A program made the translations under genes and the position numbers. This document shows positions 1 through 9,841 of a stretch of DNA of 64,000 nucleotides, piece after piece. How positions within the stretch are numbered: the stretch's first letter is position 1; each line of letters opens with the position of its first letter. The notes below the pieces were generated by a model. That model was not told the DNA's origin. It did not search any database and saw nothing but the letters and a program-made list of their open reading frames with translations. Source of the stretch: Thermoplasmata archaeon (GTDB lineage Archaea; Thermoplasmatota; Thermoplasmata; Thermoplasmatales; GCA-001856825); contig JAGDXP010000018.1 in the NCBI GenBank assembly GCA_023256475.1, positions 1 through 64,000 on the forward strand, read 5' to 3'.

Positions 1-55
1 AAATCCCGACGGGCTCATAACCCGTAGATCGGTGGTTCAAATCCACCCCCCGCTA
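1..55 (+). tRNA. initiator tRNA-Met (CAT), 3' part only; the 5' part lies outside the window
   Basis: Anticodon arm gggCTCATAAccc (three G:C pairs typical of initiators), T arm ggtggttcaaatccacc, and acceptor 3' strand ccccgct+a. Confidence 0.88.
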
Positions 56-172
56 TTTTGTAAAGTTAAATACTAAATCTGAGTAAGTTAATAATCCCAC
101 GAATCGTATTTTGCTAATCTAAAAGATGCTGAAAATAAATATAGAATGAATAAATTATAATTCTATCTAGAA

Positions 173-1078
173 TCACACCAATTCTTCTAATAGAGGTGTT
201 ATATCGTTAACAGGCTTTCCATTCTCATGGACGGGGAACGTTACGAAATTCTTTTCCTTGTAATTTTTTAGAAGCTTGGACAAGCGCTCATCATAAGTTT
301 CCTTTTCGTATTCAATGAATACACCCATGGGAATTCTATCTCCCCACTCTAGGGATTTTATTACTGCCTGACCCAATTTTTGCTTATACTCTTCTTCGTT
401 CTTAGCCACGGGGTCCCATCCTTCCTTCTGCAGGTCATACAACCTCGAATCGTAATATTCCTTTGTGTTGATGTTGTTGTACGTGACGCACGGCTGCATC
501 ACATCTACCAAGGCCAGCCCCTTATGCTTTATGGCCCTAATTATGGTGTCTTTCAGATGTTTTATATTGTATGAATATGACCTGGCAACGAAGGTATATC
601 CGGATGCCAATGCGAGGAAAATGGGATTAACGGGGTCTTTAATATTTTCAACCTGTAGGGATTTGGGACTCTCTCCATACGGTAGAGTGGGCGATGCCTG
701 TCCCTTGGTAAGTCCATAGACTCCGTTGTCAAATATGAGGTATGTTAGGTCAACATTCCTCCTTCCTGCTGCAACAAAATGCTGAGTACCAATTCCCAGT
801 GCATCTCCATCACCAGCAGCGGCAATAACCTCAAGTTCAGGATTGGCTATTTTTATAGCCTGTGCCTGAGCCAATGACCTACCATGCAGTGTGTGATATG
901 CGTAAACGTTCACATAGTGGGGAATCTTGGAGCTGCATCCAATACCACCAGTCAATGCCACCTTTTCATTTGGTATCTTTAACTCTTGTAATGCCAGGGT
1001 CAATGCATTCAATATACCGAAATCACCGCATCCTGGGCACCAGTCAATTTCAACATTAGTTCTATAAGAATTAGGCAT
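173..1078 (-). CDS. 2-oxoacid:ferredoxin oxidoreductase, beta subunit (TPP-binding)
   Basis: WCPGCGDFGILNAL start and GDGDALGIGTQHFVAAGRRN TPP motif; adjacent to the alpha subunit. Confidence 0.93.
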   Translation of the reverse strand: MPNSYRTNVEIDWCPGCGDFGILNALTLALQELKIPNEKVALTGGIGCSSKIPHYVNVYAYHTLHGRSLAQAQAIKIANPELEVIAAAGDGDALGIGTQHFVAAGRRNVDLTYLIFDNGVYGLTKGQASPTLPYGESPKSLQVENIKDPVNPIFLALASGYTFVARSYSYNIKHLKDTIIRAIKHKGLALVDVMQPCVTYNNINTKEYYDSRLYDLQKEGWDPVAKNEEEYKQKLGQAVIKSLEWGDRIPMGVFIEYEKETYDERLSKLLKNYKEKNFVTFPVHENGKPVNDITPLLEELV

Positions 1079-2795
1079 AAGTCAACACCACCCTCCTTTC
1101 ATTTTTGGACTTATCAAGCCCTTCAATCAGCTCCTCAAGAGCTATGGGCCTTCCATTGAACTTGACTATCCTCGAGCTTACGTCAATTCCAGCATTTTCT
1201 TTGAGAATATCACCCAGCTGGCCTGAATAGTTTTGTTCCACAGTTACAATCCTCTTATATTTATTGAAGGATTTTATTTCGTCAGCTGGGAATGGATGGA
1301 GGAGCCTCAACTGCAGATACGAATATTCAGGTCTTTCCCTTATGGCATCAAGTATGGCACCCTTTGGCGATCCCCATGAAATTATAAGGTTATCGCCATT
1401 TCCATAAAACTTGTATTTCATCTCATTAGGTAAATCTCCTAAAATTTTCTTCAATTTGCCCATCCTCTTATCCATCATTTTAATCCTATTGTCAGGATCC
1501 TCACTGAAGATGTGTCCGTCTTCCTCGTGCTCATCTCCAGCTATGGTGAACATTCCATTTTTAACTCCAGGAACAGTCCTTGGGGAAATTCCATCTTCCG
1601 TGAATGCATATCTCTTGTAGTTGCTGACTTCTCCTTCTAGAATCAACTTTCCACGATCTATCTTGAGCTTTGATGTGTCAAATTTTGGAACCGTATAGTT
1701 GCTCATAGCCATGGACTTATCGAGCATGACTATTACAGGTAGCTGGTATTTTTCAGCCAGATTGAATGATTCAAACGCATCATAGAAGGCTTCTTCATGA
1801 TCGCCGGGTGCTATTACTATTCTTGGGAATTCTCCATGACCTGCACTTATAGCAAACTTCAGGTCGCCCTGTTCATGCCTTGTGGGCATACCTGTTGATG
1901 GTCCGGCTCTCTGGTAATAGAATATAACTACTGGTGTTTCGGTCATTCCCGCATATGAAAGAGCTTCAACCATTAAAGAAAATCCAGGTCCGGAGGTACT
2001 AGTAGCAGATCTCAGCCCTGTGTTGGCAGCCGCTATTGCCATGTTTATTGCAGCAATTTCATCCTCGGTTTGTTCAACTATGACGTTGTACTTGGACATC
2101 ACACCTTCAAGATACTGTGATTCATCACTCGCAGGAGTTATGGGATAATAGGATTGGAACCTTAATCCAGCAGCAATTTTACCTATTGCTACTGCCTCAG
2201 CGGAATTTATAAGCATATTTCCAAAGGCCTTTCCTTTGGGAAGAGATATGCTCCTGTCAATTTTTGTTATGGAATATGTTTCGTCAACAACAGCGTTATT
2301 CAACTGTGCTATGTTAGGTCTCTTTGCAAAATTTTCACTTATTACTTTCTGTATGGCCTCTTTAGGTATTGAGACAATCTTTCCAACAACTGCCAGGGCA
2401 ATGGTATTTTTCATAACGCTTAGCTCAGATAGATTTTTATTGTACTTGTTGGCAACATTCTGAAGAATCTTATTATATTCCACCTGTACAAACCTGGAGT
2501 CAAGGGGCTTTTCCTCCGTTATTATGAAACCGTTGCCGTCGACTTCGTCCTTATGCAATATTATACTCTTGGAATCAAGCGCGATTAGTATGTCAACCCT
2601 TTCCGAGTAACTCCTTATCAACTCGTCGCTAACTCTTACTCTAAAGTAGGAATGCTCCCCCTTTATGGTTGAGAAAAGCTCTGCGTTGCTAAATACATAA
2701 TACCCAAGCCGAGCCATAACTTTTGAGAATGTATCTGAAGTGAAATTTATTCCACTTCCCTGCGGCCCAGCTACCATTAGGTTTAGGTCTTTCAT
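1071..2795 (-). CDS. 2-oxoacid:ferredoxin oxidoreductase, fused gamma/alpha subunit
   Basis: N-terminal GPQGSGINF gamma domain followed by YYPITPASDES...TSTSGPGFSLM alpha domain; overlaps the beta gene by 8 bp. Confidence 0.93.
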   Translation of the reverse strand: MKDLNLMVAGPQGSGINFTSDTFSKVMARLGYYVFSNAELFSTIKGEHSYFRVRVSDELIRSYSERVDILIALDSKSIILHKDEVDGNGFIITEEKPLDSRFVQVEYNKILQNVANKYNKNLSELSVMKNTIALAVVGKIVSIPKEAIQKVISENFAKRPNIAQLNNAVVDETYSITKIDRSISLPKGKAFGNMLINSAEAVAIGKIAAGLRFQSYYPITPASDESQYLEGVMSKYNVIVEQTEDEIAAINMAIAAANTGLRSATSTSGPGFSLMVEALSYAGMTETPVVIFYYQRAGPSTGMPTRHEQGDLKFAISAGHGEFPRIVIAPGDHEEAFYDAFESFNLAEKYQLPVIVMLDKSMAMSNYTVPKFDTSKLKIDRGKLILEGEVSNYKRYAFTEDGISPRTVPGVKNGMFTIAGDEHEEDGHIFSEDPDNRIKMMDKRMGKLKKILGDLPNEMKYKFYGNGDNLIISWGSPKGAILDAIRERPEYSYLQLRLLHPFPADEIKSFNKYKRIVTVEQNYSGQLGDILKENAGIDVSSRIVKFNGRPIALEELIEGLDKSKNERRVVLTYA

Positions 2796-2961
2796 AGTAA
2801 ATCCCTTTCCTTACCTTATTGAGTCTTAACTTAAATAAATATTGCAATTTTTTTAAGTAATTCTTAAGGTGAGATTTTATAACGGTGAAATTTCAAAGGA
2901 GTAATAATTGAAAAATTTGATATTAGAAAAAATTTAAATCAAATCATTTATTGCATCACAA

Positions 2962-3126
2962 ATGGCTGAGAAGAAAGGATCGGGTTTCCAATCCGCTGCA
3001 GGTCTGATAAGGTATTTCGAGGAAGAAGAGGATCTAGGTCCCATACTCGATCCCAAACTGGTTCTTTACATCGCCATAATATTTGGCGTAACTATTGAGC
3101 TATTGAAAGTATTCTGGCCTTTATAA
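2962..3126 (+). CDS. secG: preprotein translocase subunit SecG / Sec61-beta (54 aa)
   Basis: Hand translation MAEKKGSGFQSAAGLIRYFEEEEDLGPILDPKLVLYIAIIFGVTIELLKVFWPL*; archaeal Sec61-beta architecture with one C-terminal TM helix. Absent from the ORF track (too short). TATA-like aatttaaat about 25 nt upstream. Confidence 0.88.
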   Translation: MAEKKGSGFQSAAGLIRYFEEEEDLGPILDPKLVLYIAIIFGVTIELLKVFWPL

Positions 3127-3263
3127 ATATGAAAAATTTTATATTCATAGGGCTAGCTTGCTTCTTAAAATTTACTGTATAAGTATTTTTTGCACGTAAA
3201 AAATATTGTAGCATTTATTCTAATTATAGAAGAGGCAATAAACCTTTTCACATATTCCGCGAA

Positions 3264-4331
3264 GTGGCAACTATAAATTTAAGAAACATTTCCAAGCGGT
3301 TTGGAAAAAATCTGGTATTAAAAGATATAAATTTAGATATTTCAGACGGTGAACTGTTGGTAATCTTGGGGCCGAGCGGATCCGGTAAATCAACCCTATT
3401 AAGGGTAATATCAGGCCTTGAAAAACCCGATACTGGACAAATTTATTTCGACGGTAAAGATGTGACAGATTCCCCTCCATCAGAGAGGAAAATAGGTATG
3501 GTTTTCCAGGATTATGCCATATGGCCACATCTTACGGTTGAAGAGAATCTAATCATGGTGATGGAAGCAGGGAGTTTTGGAAGGGCAAAAAGAGGTGAAA
3601 ATAGAGGTGAAATAATTGAAATACTCGAATCGGTGGGCCTGGGTGATAAAATTAAGCGGATGCCAAGCGAGCTTTCTGGTGGAGAACTGCAGAGAGTGGG
3701 AATAGCTAGGGCACTGGCATCAAAACCCAGGCTCCTGCTCCTTGACGAACCTTTAAGTAATCTGGATGAAAGAATAAGGAAGGAACTTCTCGTTAAAATT
3801 TTGGAAATTGTAAGAGACAGAAAATTAACCGCTTTAATGGTAACGCATTCTCAGGACGAGGCATTTGAAATAGCAGACAGGATTGCCATTATAAATTCTG
3901 GAAAGATAGAGCAGGTGGGTACACCCGAAGAAATATTCTTTAAACCGGTTAACCGATTTGTGGCTCAATTCATAGGCGACAATCTCATTTTAGAGGGCAA
4001 AATTGAGGATGTCTCTACGGAAAATTTCAAAATAAATTTGGGCGAATTGGGCAGTATTAAATACAGAAGGTTACAGGAATTCAATATTGGCGAAAAGGTA
4101 TCAATTGTCATAAGAACTTCAGATTTAATTCTACGCAGGGAAATGGATGGCAATGGAATAGAGGCTAGGATAGTTGATGTGAAACGATTCAAAAACAGCT
4201 ACAGAATATTTGTTGAACTCAATGATAAGAGAATAATAAAGTTCATTACAAACACAGCACCTGAAGGAAAGGATTCTTTGAAATACTTCATCAGTTTTAA
4301 TACAGAAAAATCATTTGTCTTCAAGGATTAA
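3264..4331 (+). CDS. ABC transporter ATP-binding protein (Fe3+/FbpC-like)
   Basis: Walker A GPSGSGKST, signature LSGGELQRVGIARAL, Walker B LLLLDEPLSNLD; GTG start; followed by SBP and permease genes. Confidence 0.9.
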   Translation: MATINLRNISKRFGKNLVLKDINLDISDGELLVILGPSGSGKSTLLRVISGLEKPDTGQIYFDGKDVTDSPPSERKIGMVFQDYAIWPHLTVEENLIMVMEAGSFGRAKRGENRGEIIEILESVGLGDKIKRMPSELSGGELQRVGIARALASKPRLLLLDEPLSNLDERIRKELLVKILEIVRDRKLTALMVTHSQDEAFEIADRIAIINSGKIEQVGTPEEIFFKPVNRFVAQFIGDNLILEGKIEDVSTENFKINLGELGSIKYRRLQEFNIGEKVSIVIRTSDLILRREMDGNGIEARIVDVKRFKNSYRIFVELNDKRIIKFITNTAPEGKDSLKYFISFNTEKSFVFKD

Positions 4332-4498
4332 TAGAATTTGCATAATTTCTCAGAAATGTTCAGTTTCCGCATTAGCATTCAATCCCTTGATGAACAATCA
4401 TGATTTTCACTATGCGCTATTAAATTTTTCCAATATACTATCACTGTGGGTCATTTCAACTACTTCATGAAATTTTTCTATTTTGCTAAGCAATAGTA

Positions 4499-5647
4499 AT
4501 GCGAGAAAAATCACAGATCATGCGGCAAACATATGTTGCATTGGAAGAAGCCAAAGTATCTTCAAAGGTCTTGGCATTGGTCGCCGTTGTGATAATAGCA
4601 GTGGCGGCTTTAGTAGCTGCAATGGTTCTGAACGGACACGGTAGTCAATCCACACAGGCATCTCAGCAGGAAGTTGTGATATATGCCGATTACAGTGCTA
4701 GCGTTGCTCAACCTTTCTTTGATAATTTTACGAGGGATACTGGAATTAAAGTGATACCAGTTTATGGAGCCATGGGAACACTAGTTGGCAAGCTTGTTGC
4801 ATCAAAATCGAACCCTCAGGCTGATGTTCTGTTCGGCGGCGCTCCATCCGCTTACATTGGGGCAGCCCAGCAGGGTGTTCTAATGCCTTATAAGGTCCCT
4901 GTACTTCAGAATTACAGCGCCTATGTCAACAATCCTTCTCTATATGCTCCAAACTGGACATGGTATTCATTCACGTATAATATTCTTGGAATCGTAGTCA
5001 ATACTAATTTGATCAACAAAACGCAATATCCAGTATCATGGTGGAATTTAACTCAACCACAATACAAGGGAAAAATAATAATTGAAAATCCATCTACTTC
5101 CACAACAACTGGTCTGGGATTCTTCTCATTAATATGGCAGATATACATAAAACAATATGGTTTCACAAATGGAACCATCATGTTCAAGCAGTATGTTAGG
5201 GCCCTATTGAACAACACGATTCCACCAATAACACCGGATGATGAGCACGCTGAAACAGTTGTGGGTGAAGGAACTGGAGGCATCACTGTGGACTGGATCA
5301 ATGGTCCCGTTCTATATCATGAGATAAACGGCTATCCTCTGATTCCCATTATGGTTCACCAGAATATACTGGGTCCAACGGCAATGGGAATAGTTAAGGG
5401 GGCTCCTCATCTTTCTGCGGCTGAAAGATTCATAAACTGGGTGCTGTCCTATGAGGGTCAATCATTACTTCCAAAGATATTCCTGAAGCCACCCATAATG
5501 AACTATCAGAACATAACACCTCCTCCATATTTCCCATCTCTGGCTCAAGAAGAGCAATACGCTTTCCCATACAACCAGACATTTACAGTTGAAGAACAGC
5601 AGAACATTACCAACATATTTAACCAGTATTCAAGCACAGTAGGTTGA
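4499..5647 (+). CDS. extracellular solute-binding protein (Fe3+-type ABC transporter)
   Basis: N-terminal TM/signal anchor, then VVIYADYSASVAQPFFDNFTRDTGIKV typical of the iron SBP family. Confidence 0.85.
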   Translation: MREKSQIMRQTYVALEEAKVSSKVLALVAVVIIAVAALVAAMVLNGHGSQSTQASQQEVVIYADYSASVAQPFFDNFTRDTGIKVIPVYGAMGTLVGKLVASKSNPQADVLFGGAPSAYIGAAQQGVLMPYKVPVLQNYSAYVNNPSLYAPNWTWYSFTYNILGIVVNTNLINKTQYPVSWWNLTQPQYKGKIIIENPSTSTTTGLGFFSLIWQIYIKQYGFTNGTIMFKQYVRALLNNTIPPITPDDEHAETVVGEGTGGITVDWINGPVLYHEINGYPLIPIMVHQNILGPTAMGIVKGAPHLSAAERFINWVLSYEGQSLLPKIFLKPPIMNYQNITPPPYFPSLAQEEQYAFPYNQTFTVEEQQNITNIFNQYSSTVG

Positions 5648-5653
5648 TCAGCT

Positions 5654-7309
5654 GTGCGCCCTAAATTTAATCTATTAATTGAATCGTTTTTTATTTCTTT
5701 CATAATAGCTTTCATGATTTTACCCTTATTTTCTTTCCTTCTAACAGCTCTGTATGGAGAGCCACTTTCTGTTCTGAATTTCAATACAAATCTGTTGAAC
5801 GGTCTCACTCTTGAGTATTTCATTTATATTTTAAAAAATCCATATTATTACTATTCCATCTTCCATACCCTGGAGCTATCGGTTGCGGTCACCATTAGTT
5901 CTTTCCTATTGGCATTGCCGATTTCGTACGGAATGAGCTTCATTGATATCCCGCTTAAAAAGGTCATAAAATCTCTAATAATTTCAGGGTTATCTATACC
6001 AGGTTTAATAACAACCTATACCCTCATAATTGTGGCAACCAATTATGGCCTGTTCAGGGAACAGCTATATTCATTTTATGGCCTATTGGCTGTCATGACC
6101 GTGTCTTCCATCCCATTTATGGTAATATACCAGACAATTGCATTTGATAGCATCGATACTAGGCTAATTGAGGCCGCTAAGATACACGGTTTGTCAAGAA
6201 TGAAAATTTTCCGTAAAATTACTCTGCCGCTGCTAATTCCAGGTTTTGCAACGGCCATTCTCATAGTTTTTCTCTTAAACACTGGTACACTTTCAGTTCC
6301 ACTCCTTCTCGCGCCACCAGATTTCCAGGTTATCTCAGAATTGGCTTTCGTACAGCTATTTTCCTTTTACAACTGGGGGGTAGCTTCTGCTCTATTGGTA
6401 ATATTGTTAATGATAAATCTGGTGGTCATATTGGGCTACATGTATTATATGAGGTCTAAGAGATATGCAACGGTTACCGGAAAAGCTTTCAGGCCATTTA
6501 AGAATGAAAATAGAATTTTGAAAGCAATAATCACAGTGTATTCGCTGTTATTCTCCTTATTCCCAATAATGGAAATAATAATAATGGGTCTCACGTCATT
6601 TTCATACAAATGGGTAGGTACAATCTTTCCCACGCACTTTACTTTTGACAACTTCTATGAATCACTTGGCCTTTATCCAAATTCTATTTGGTCAACCTTA
6701 ATACTTTCTGGAGCCGCAGCTTTTTTGGCAGTAATTCTCTCCTTGATACCTACGTACTTTTCCTGGATCTACGGTTTAAGATTGAGGAGGACAGTAAATG
6801 TTGTGATACTTCTGATCTTCTCAATGTCCCCTGTTATAATAGGAATATTATTGCTCACCATGTTCAACAATAGCTTAACTGGATGGATGATAAATTCCGT
6901 ACCGATTGCAGTAATATTTGGTTATGTTATCGGAAGGATGGGATATTCCAACAGAGCCTTGGACGTTGCACTATCTTCAATATCCAAATCTTTATTTGAG
7001 GCAGAAAGGCTCATGGTACGTTCAAGATTAAGGGGATTATCCAAAATAATAGTACCTCTATTGATCCCTGGAATCATAGAGGGTCTGGTTCTGGTATTTG
7101 TTAGATCTTCCATAGATTACGGAACAACAATTATGCTGGCACCAATTCAGTGGACCACATTGACCCTTGCATCCTTTGCTTTCCTAACCACCGGAGAACT
7201 TCCACAGGGTTCAGCTTTATCTTTTATAATAATATCCATAAACATTCCCCTCATGCTACTGCTTTACAGGAAGAGGAATTTGAACTTTAAAGATTTAACA
7301 GTAGCTTAA
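5654..7309 (+). CDS. ABC transporter permease, duplicated (FbpB-like)
   Basis: Many TM helices and two EAA-type loops (LIEAAKIHGLSRMKIFRKITLPLLIPG; LFEAERLMVRSRLRGLSKIIVPLLIPG). Confidence 0.9.
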   Translation: MRPKFNLLIESFFISFIIAFMILPLFSFLLTALYGEPLSVLNFNTNLLNGLTLEYFIYILKNPYYYYSIFHTLELSVAVTISSFLLALPISYGMSFIDIPLKKVIKSLIISGLSIPGLITTYTLIIVATNYGLFREQLYSFYGLLAVMTVSSIPFMVIYQTIAFDSIDTRLIEAAKIHGLSRMKIFRKITLPLLIPGFATAILIVFLLNTGTLSVPLLLAPPDFQVISELAFVQLFSFYNWGVASALLVILLMINLVVILGYMYYMRSKRYATVTGKAFRPFKNENRILKAIITVYSLLFSLFPIMEIIIMGLTSFSYKWVGTIFPTHFTFDNFYESLGLYPNSIWSTLILSGAAAFLAVILSLIPTYFSWIYGLRLRRTVNVVILLIFSMSPVIIGILLLTMFNNSLTGWMINSVPIAVIFGYVIGRMGYSNRALDVALSSISKSLFEAERLMVRSRLRGLSKIIVPLLIPGIIEGLVLVFVRSSIDYGTTIMLAPIQWTTLTLASFAFLTTGELPQGSALSFIIISINIPLMLLLYRKRNLNFKDLTVA

Positions 7310-7337
7310 TATCTATATTTTGATTTTCTTTTTGTAA

Positions 7338-8414
7338 ATGAATTTCAATTTTCAAACAATCGGTAAGGAGGCAGTTTTATACGAAGAAGCTAAAGACGGA
7401 AGGATCAGGTGCACAGCATGCAACAGATACTGCATGCTAAAGGATGGTCAAATTGGCTTTTGTGGTATCAGGAAGAATATTGGTGGCAGGTTATATCTGC
7501 TATCCTACGGTTTAGCAATGTCAGATAACGTTGATCCCATTGAAAAGAAGCCATTATATCATTTTTTCCCAGGCTCTTATGTGCTTTCAATATCCACTAC
7601 AGGATGTAACTGGATGTGCAAGTATTGCCAGAATTATGATATTTCTCAGAGAAGAAAAGTTGAAGGGATGAATTTGACACCTGAAGCCGCAGGGAAAATT
7701 CTTAAGAATAGATATATAGATGGAGTCTCATATACCTACAACGAACCAACCATCTTTGCTGAATATGCACATGATATAGGAATGAAAGCAAAGGAATTGG
7801 GAAAGTTCAATTTATTTGTGTCCAATGGATATATGAGCAAAGAGTCTATTCCTTATATTAGGGAATTCCTCGATGCCATAACAGTGGATTTCAAAGGCAA
7901 TGGGAACGACATGTTCGCCAGGAAGTACATTGGCATTGAATCTTACAAGCCAGTTTTCGAGAACCTGAAACTGTTAAAGGAATCGGGATTACACTTGGAA
8001 ATAACTGATCTGGTGGTTCCCGTCAAGGACATGGGCGATAGAGAGGAGGATGTACGGTATCTCTCTCAGTGGATATACAAAAATCTTGGTGATGATGTAC
8101 CCTTACATTTCACGAGATTCCATCCAGATTACCTAATGATGGATGTTGAACCAACACCCGTAGAAATGCTGGAGAGATTTCACAAAATTGCGAAGGATGA
8201 AGGACTGAAGTATGTTTATACTGGAAATGTACCGGGCCATCCATTGGAAAATACTTACTGTCCCAGGTGTGGTTTTAGAGTTATTGAGAGGAAGGGATTC
8301 TTCGTTTCTGATATAAAATTGGGCAATGAAAACACATGCCCCAAATGCGGTGAGAAGATTGCCATAGTTGGAAGGGCAAGGTTGAGCAGGGATAGGTTTT
8401 GGGAATTCGCGTGA
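7338..8414 (+). CDS. amrS: AmmeMemoRadiSam system radical SAM enzyme (AmrS-like)
   Basis: STTGCNWMCKYCQNYDISQ radical-SAM CxxxCxxC; N-terminal CxxC...CGIRKN; C-terminal zinc ribbon. Confidence 0.88.
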   Translation: MNFNFQTIGKEAVLYEEAKDGRIRCTACNRYCMLKDGQIGFCGIRKNIGGRLYLLSYGLAMSDNVDPIEKKPLYHFFPGSYVLSISTTGCNWMCKYCQNYDISQRRKVEGMNLTPEAAGKILKNRYIDGVSYTYNEPTIFAEYAHDIGMKAKELGKFNLFVSNGYMSKESIPYIREFLDAITVDFKGNGNDMFARKYIGIESYKPVFENLKLLKESGLHLEITDLVVPVKDMGDREEDVRYLSQWIYKNLGDDVPLHFTRFHPDYLMMDVEPTPVEMLERFHKIAKDEGLKYVYTGNVPGHPLENTYCPRCGFRVIERKGFFVSDIKLGNENTCPKCGEKIAIVGRARLSRDRFWEFA

Positions 8415-8442
8415 AAATTATATTATAGTCTGGAATATTTTC

Positions 8443-9354
8443 ATGATCATGAAGGGAGCCATACTTTCAGGAGGATATGGAAAAAGGCTCTATCCATATA
8501 CAAGGGATATTCCAAAAACTATGCTGGAATTGAAACCGGGCTTGACAATCCTTGATTTACAGTTATTGGACTTCAAAAGGAGCGGAATAGATGAAGTTTA
8601 CATGCTAGTGGGTTACAAGAAGGAAGTAATTGAACAGAGGTTTGGAAATTCATGGAATGGAGTTAAAATAAAATATCTGGAGGAAGAGAAACCCATGGGT
8701 ACTCTATGGGCCATAAGGAACCTTTATGATCATGATAAATCAGATTATATTATCAGGAATGGGGACACCATTTGTGATGCAGATCTGAGAAAACTGAGTG
8801 AGAGAACAATCAAGAATAATAAGATGATTGGTATAGTTGCCACGAAAATGGTATCACCATATGGTATTCTGGGCATCAAGGGGAATACCATTGTGGAGTT
8901 CAGAGAAAAGCCTGTCCTCCAATATTATATTAACGGAGGCATCTATTACTTCAGCAAGCAAGTGGGAGAAATACTGAACGAAGATTTTCAGGAGAAAGAA
9001 ATAGAAAAAACGGTATTCCCTGAATTAGCTAAGAAAGGCAAAATTTATGCGTACAAGCACAATGGCATATGGAAATCGGTCGATTCCATAAAAGACTATG
9101 AAGAGGCCATGAAAATGTTTGAGGGGAGGAAGGATTACGACTTTGGTTATGTGACAGATAAGAACATAATGATGTACTCGGGAAAAGATGCTGAAATATC
9201 AGGAACTCTTACCTTAATTTTGATTCACGGGAATGCAAAGATTGATGGGAAGCCCATGCAGAGAGGGAAGGAATATAAAATAAATGGAAAGGCTATGATA
9301 CATTCAATAGGTCAGATTTATTTATCTTATGGTGGTAAAATTGAAAATTGGTAA
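8443..9354 (+). CDS. sugar-phosphate nucleotidyltransferase
   Basis: KGAILSGGYGKRLYPYTRDIPKTMLEL nucleotidyltransferase signature. Confidence 0.9.
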   Translation: MIMKGAILSGGYGKRLYPYTRDIPKTMLELKPGLTILDLQLLDFKRSGIDEVYMLVGYKKEVIEQRFGNSWNGVKIKYLEEEKPMGTLWAIRNLYDHDKSDYIIRNGDTICDADLRKLSERTIKNNKMIGIVATKMVSPYGILGIKGNTIVEFREKPVLQYYINGGIYYFSKQVGEILNEDFQEKEIEKTVFPELAKKGKIYAYKHNGIWKSVDSIKDYEEAMKMFEGRKDYDFGYVTDKNIMMYSGKDAEISGTLTLILIHGNAKIDGKPMQRGKEYKINGKAMIHSIGQIYLSYGGKIENW

Positions 9355-9841
9355 GAATGTCTTTATCGCGCACAACGCAACATTGATTGGAGATATAACT
9401 ATTGGGGATAATGTAGCAATAATGTACGGAGCCGTTCTCAGGGGCGATCAGAATTATATAAAGGTTGGAGATGGATCAAATATACAGGATAACGTTGTTA
9501 TACACTGCGATGGAGATAATCCAACTGAAATTGGTAAAAATGTATCGGTGGGTCATCTTGCCATTGTTCACGGAGCCAGAATTGGGGATAATGTGATAAT
9601 TGGGATGGGATCAATCGTCATGTCTGGGGCAGAGGTAGAAGAAGGGTCCGTGATTGGTGGAGGGGCAGTTGTAACTGAAAAGATGAAGATACCAAAAAAA
9701 TGCATAGCCGTCGGCGTTCCGGCAAAAGTTATAAGGTGCGGTGATGACGTGGAAGAATACGCAATAAGAAACGCATTAATCTATCAAAGATTGAGATACT
9801 TGCATGCAAGCGGCGAATTTGAAAGGTACATTACTGATTAA
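9329..9841 (+). CDS. gamma-carbonic-anhydrase-like hexapeptide-repeat protein
   Basis: Left-handed beta-helix hexapeptides; three His of the zinc site (VIHCD, VGHLAIVHG). Confidence 0.88.
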   Translation: MVVKLKIGKNVFIAHNATLIGDITIGDNVAIMYGAVLRGDQNYIKVGDGSNIQDNVVIHCDGDNPTEIGKNVSVGHLAIVHGARIGDNVIIGMGSIVMSGAEVEEGSVIGGGAVVTEKMKIPKKCIAVGVPAKVIRCGDDVEEYAIRNALIYQRLRYLHASGEFERYITD

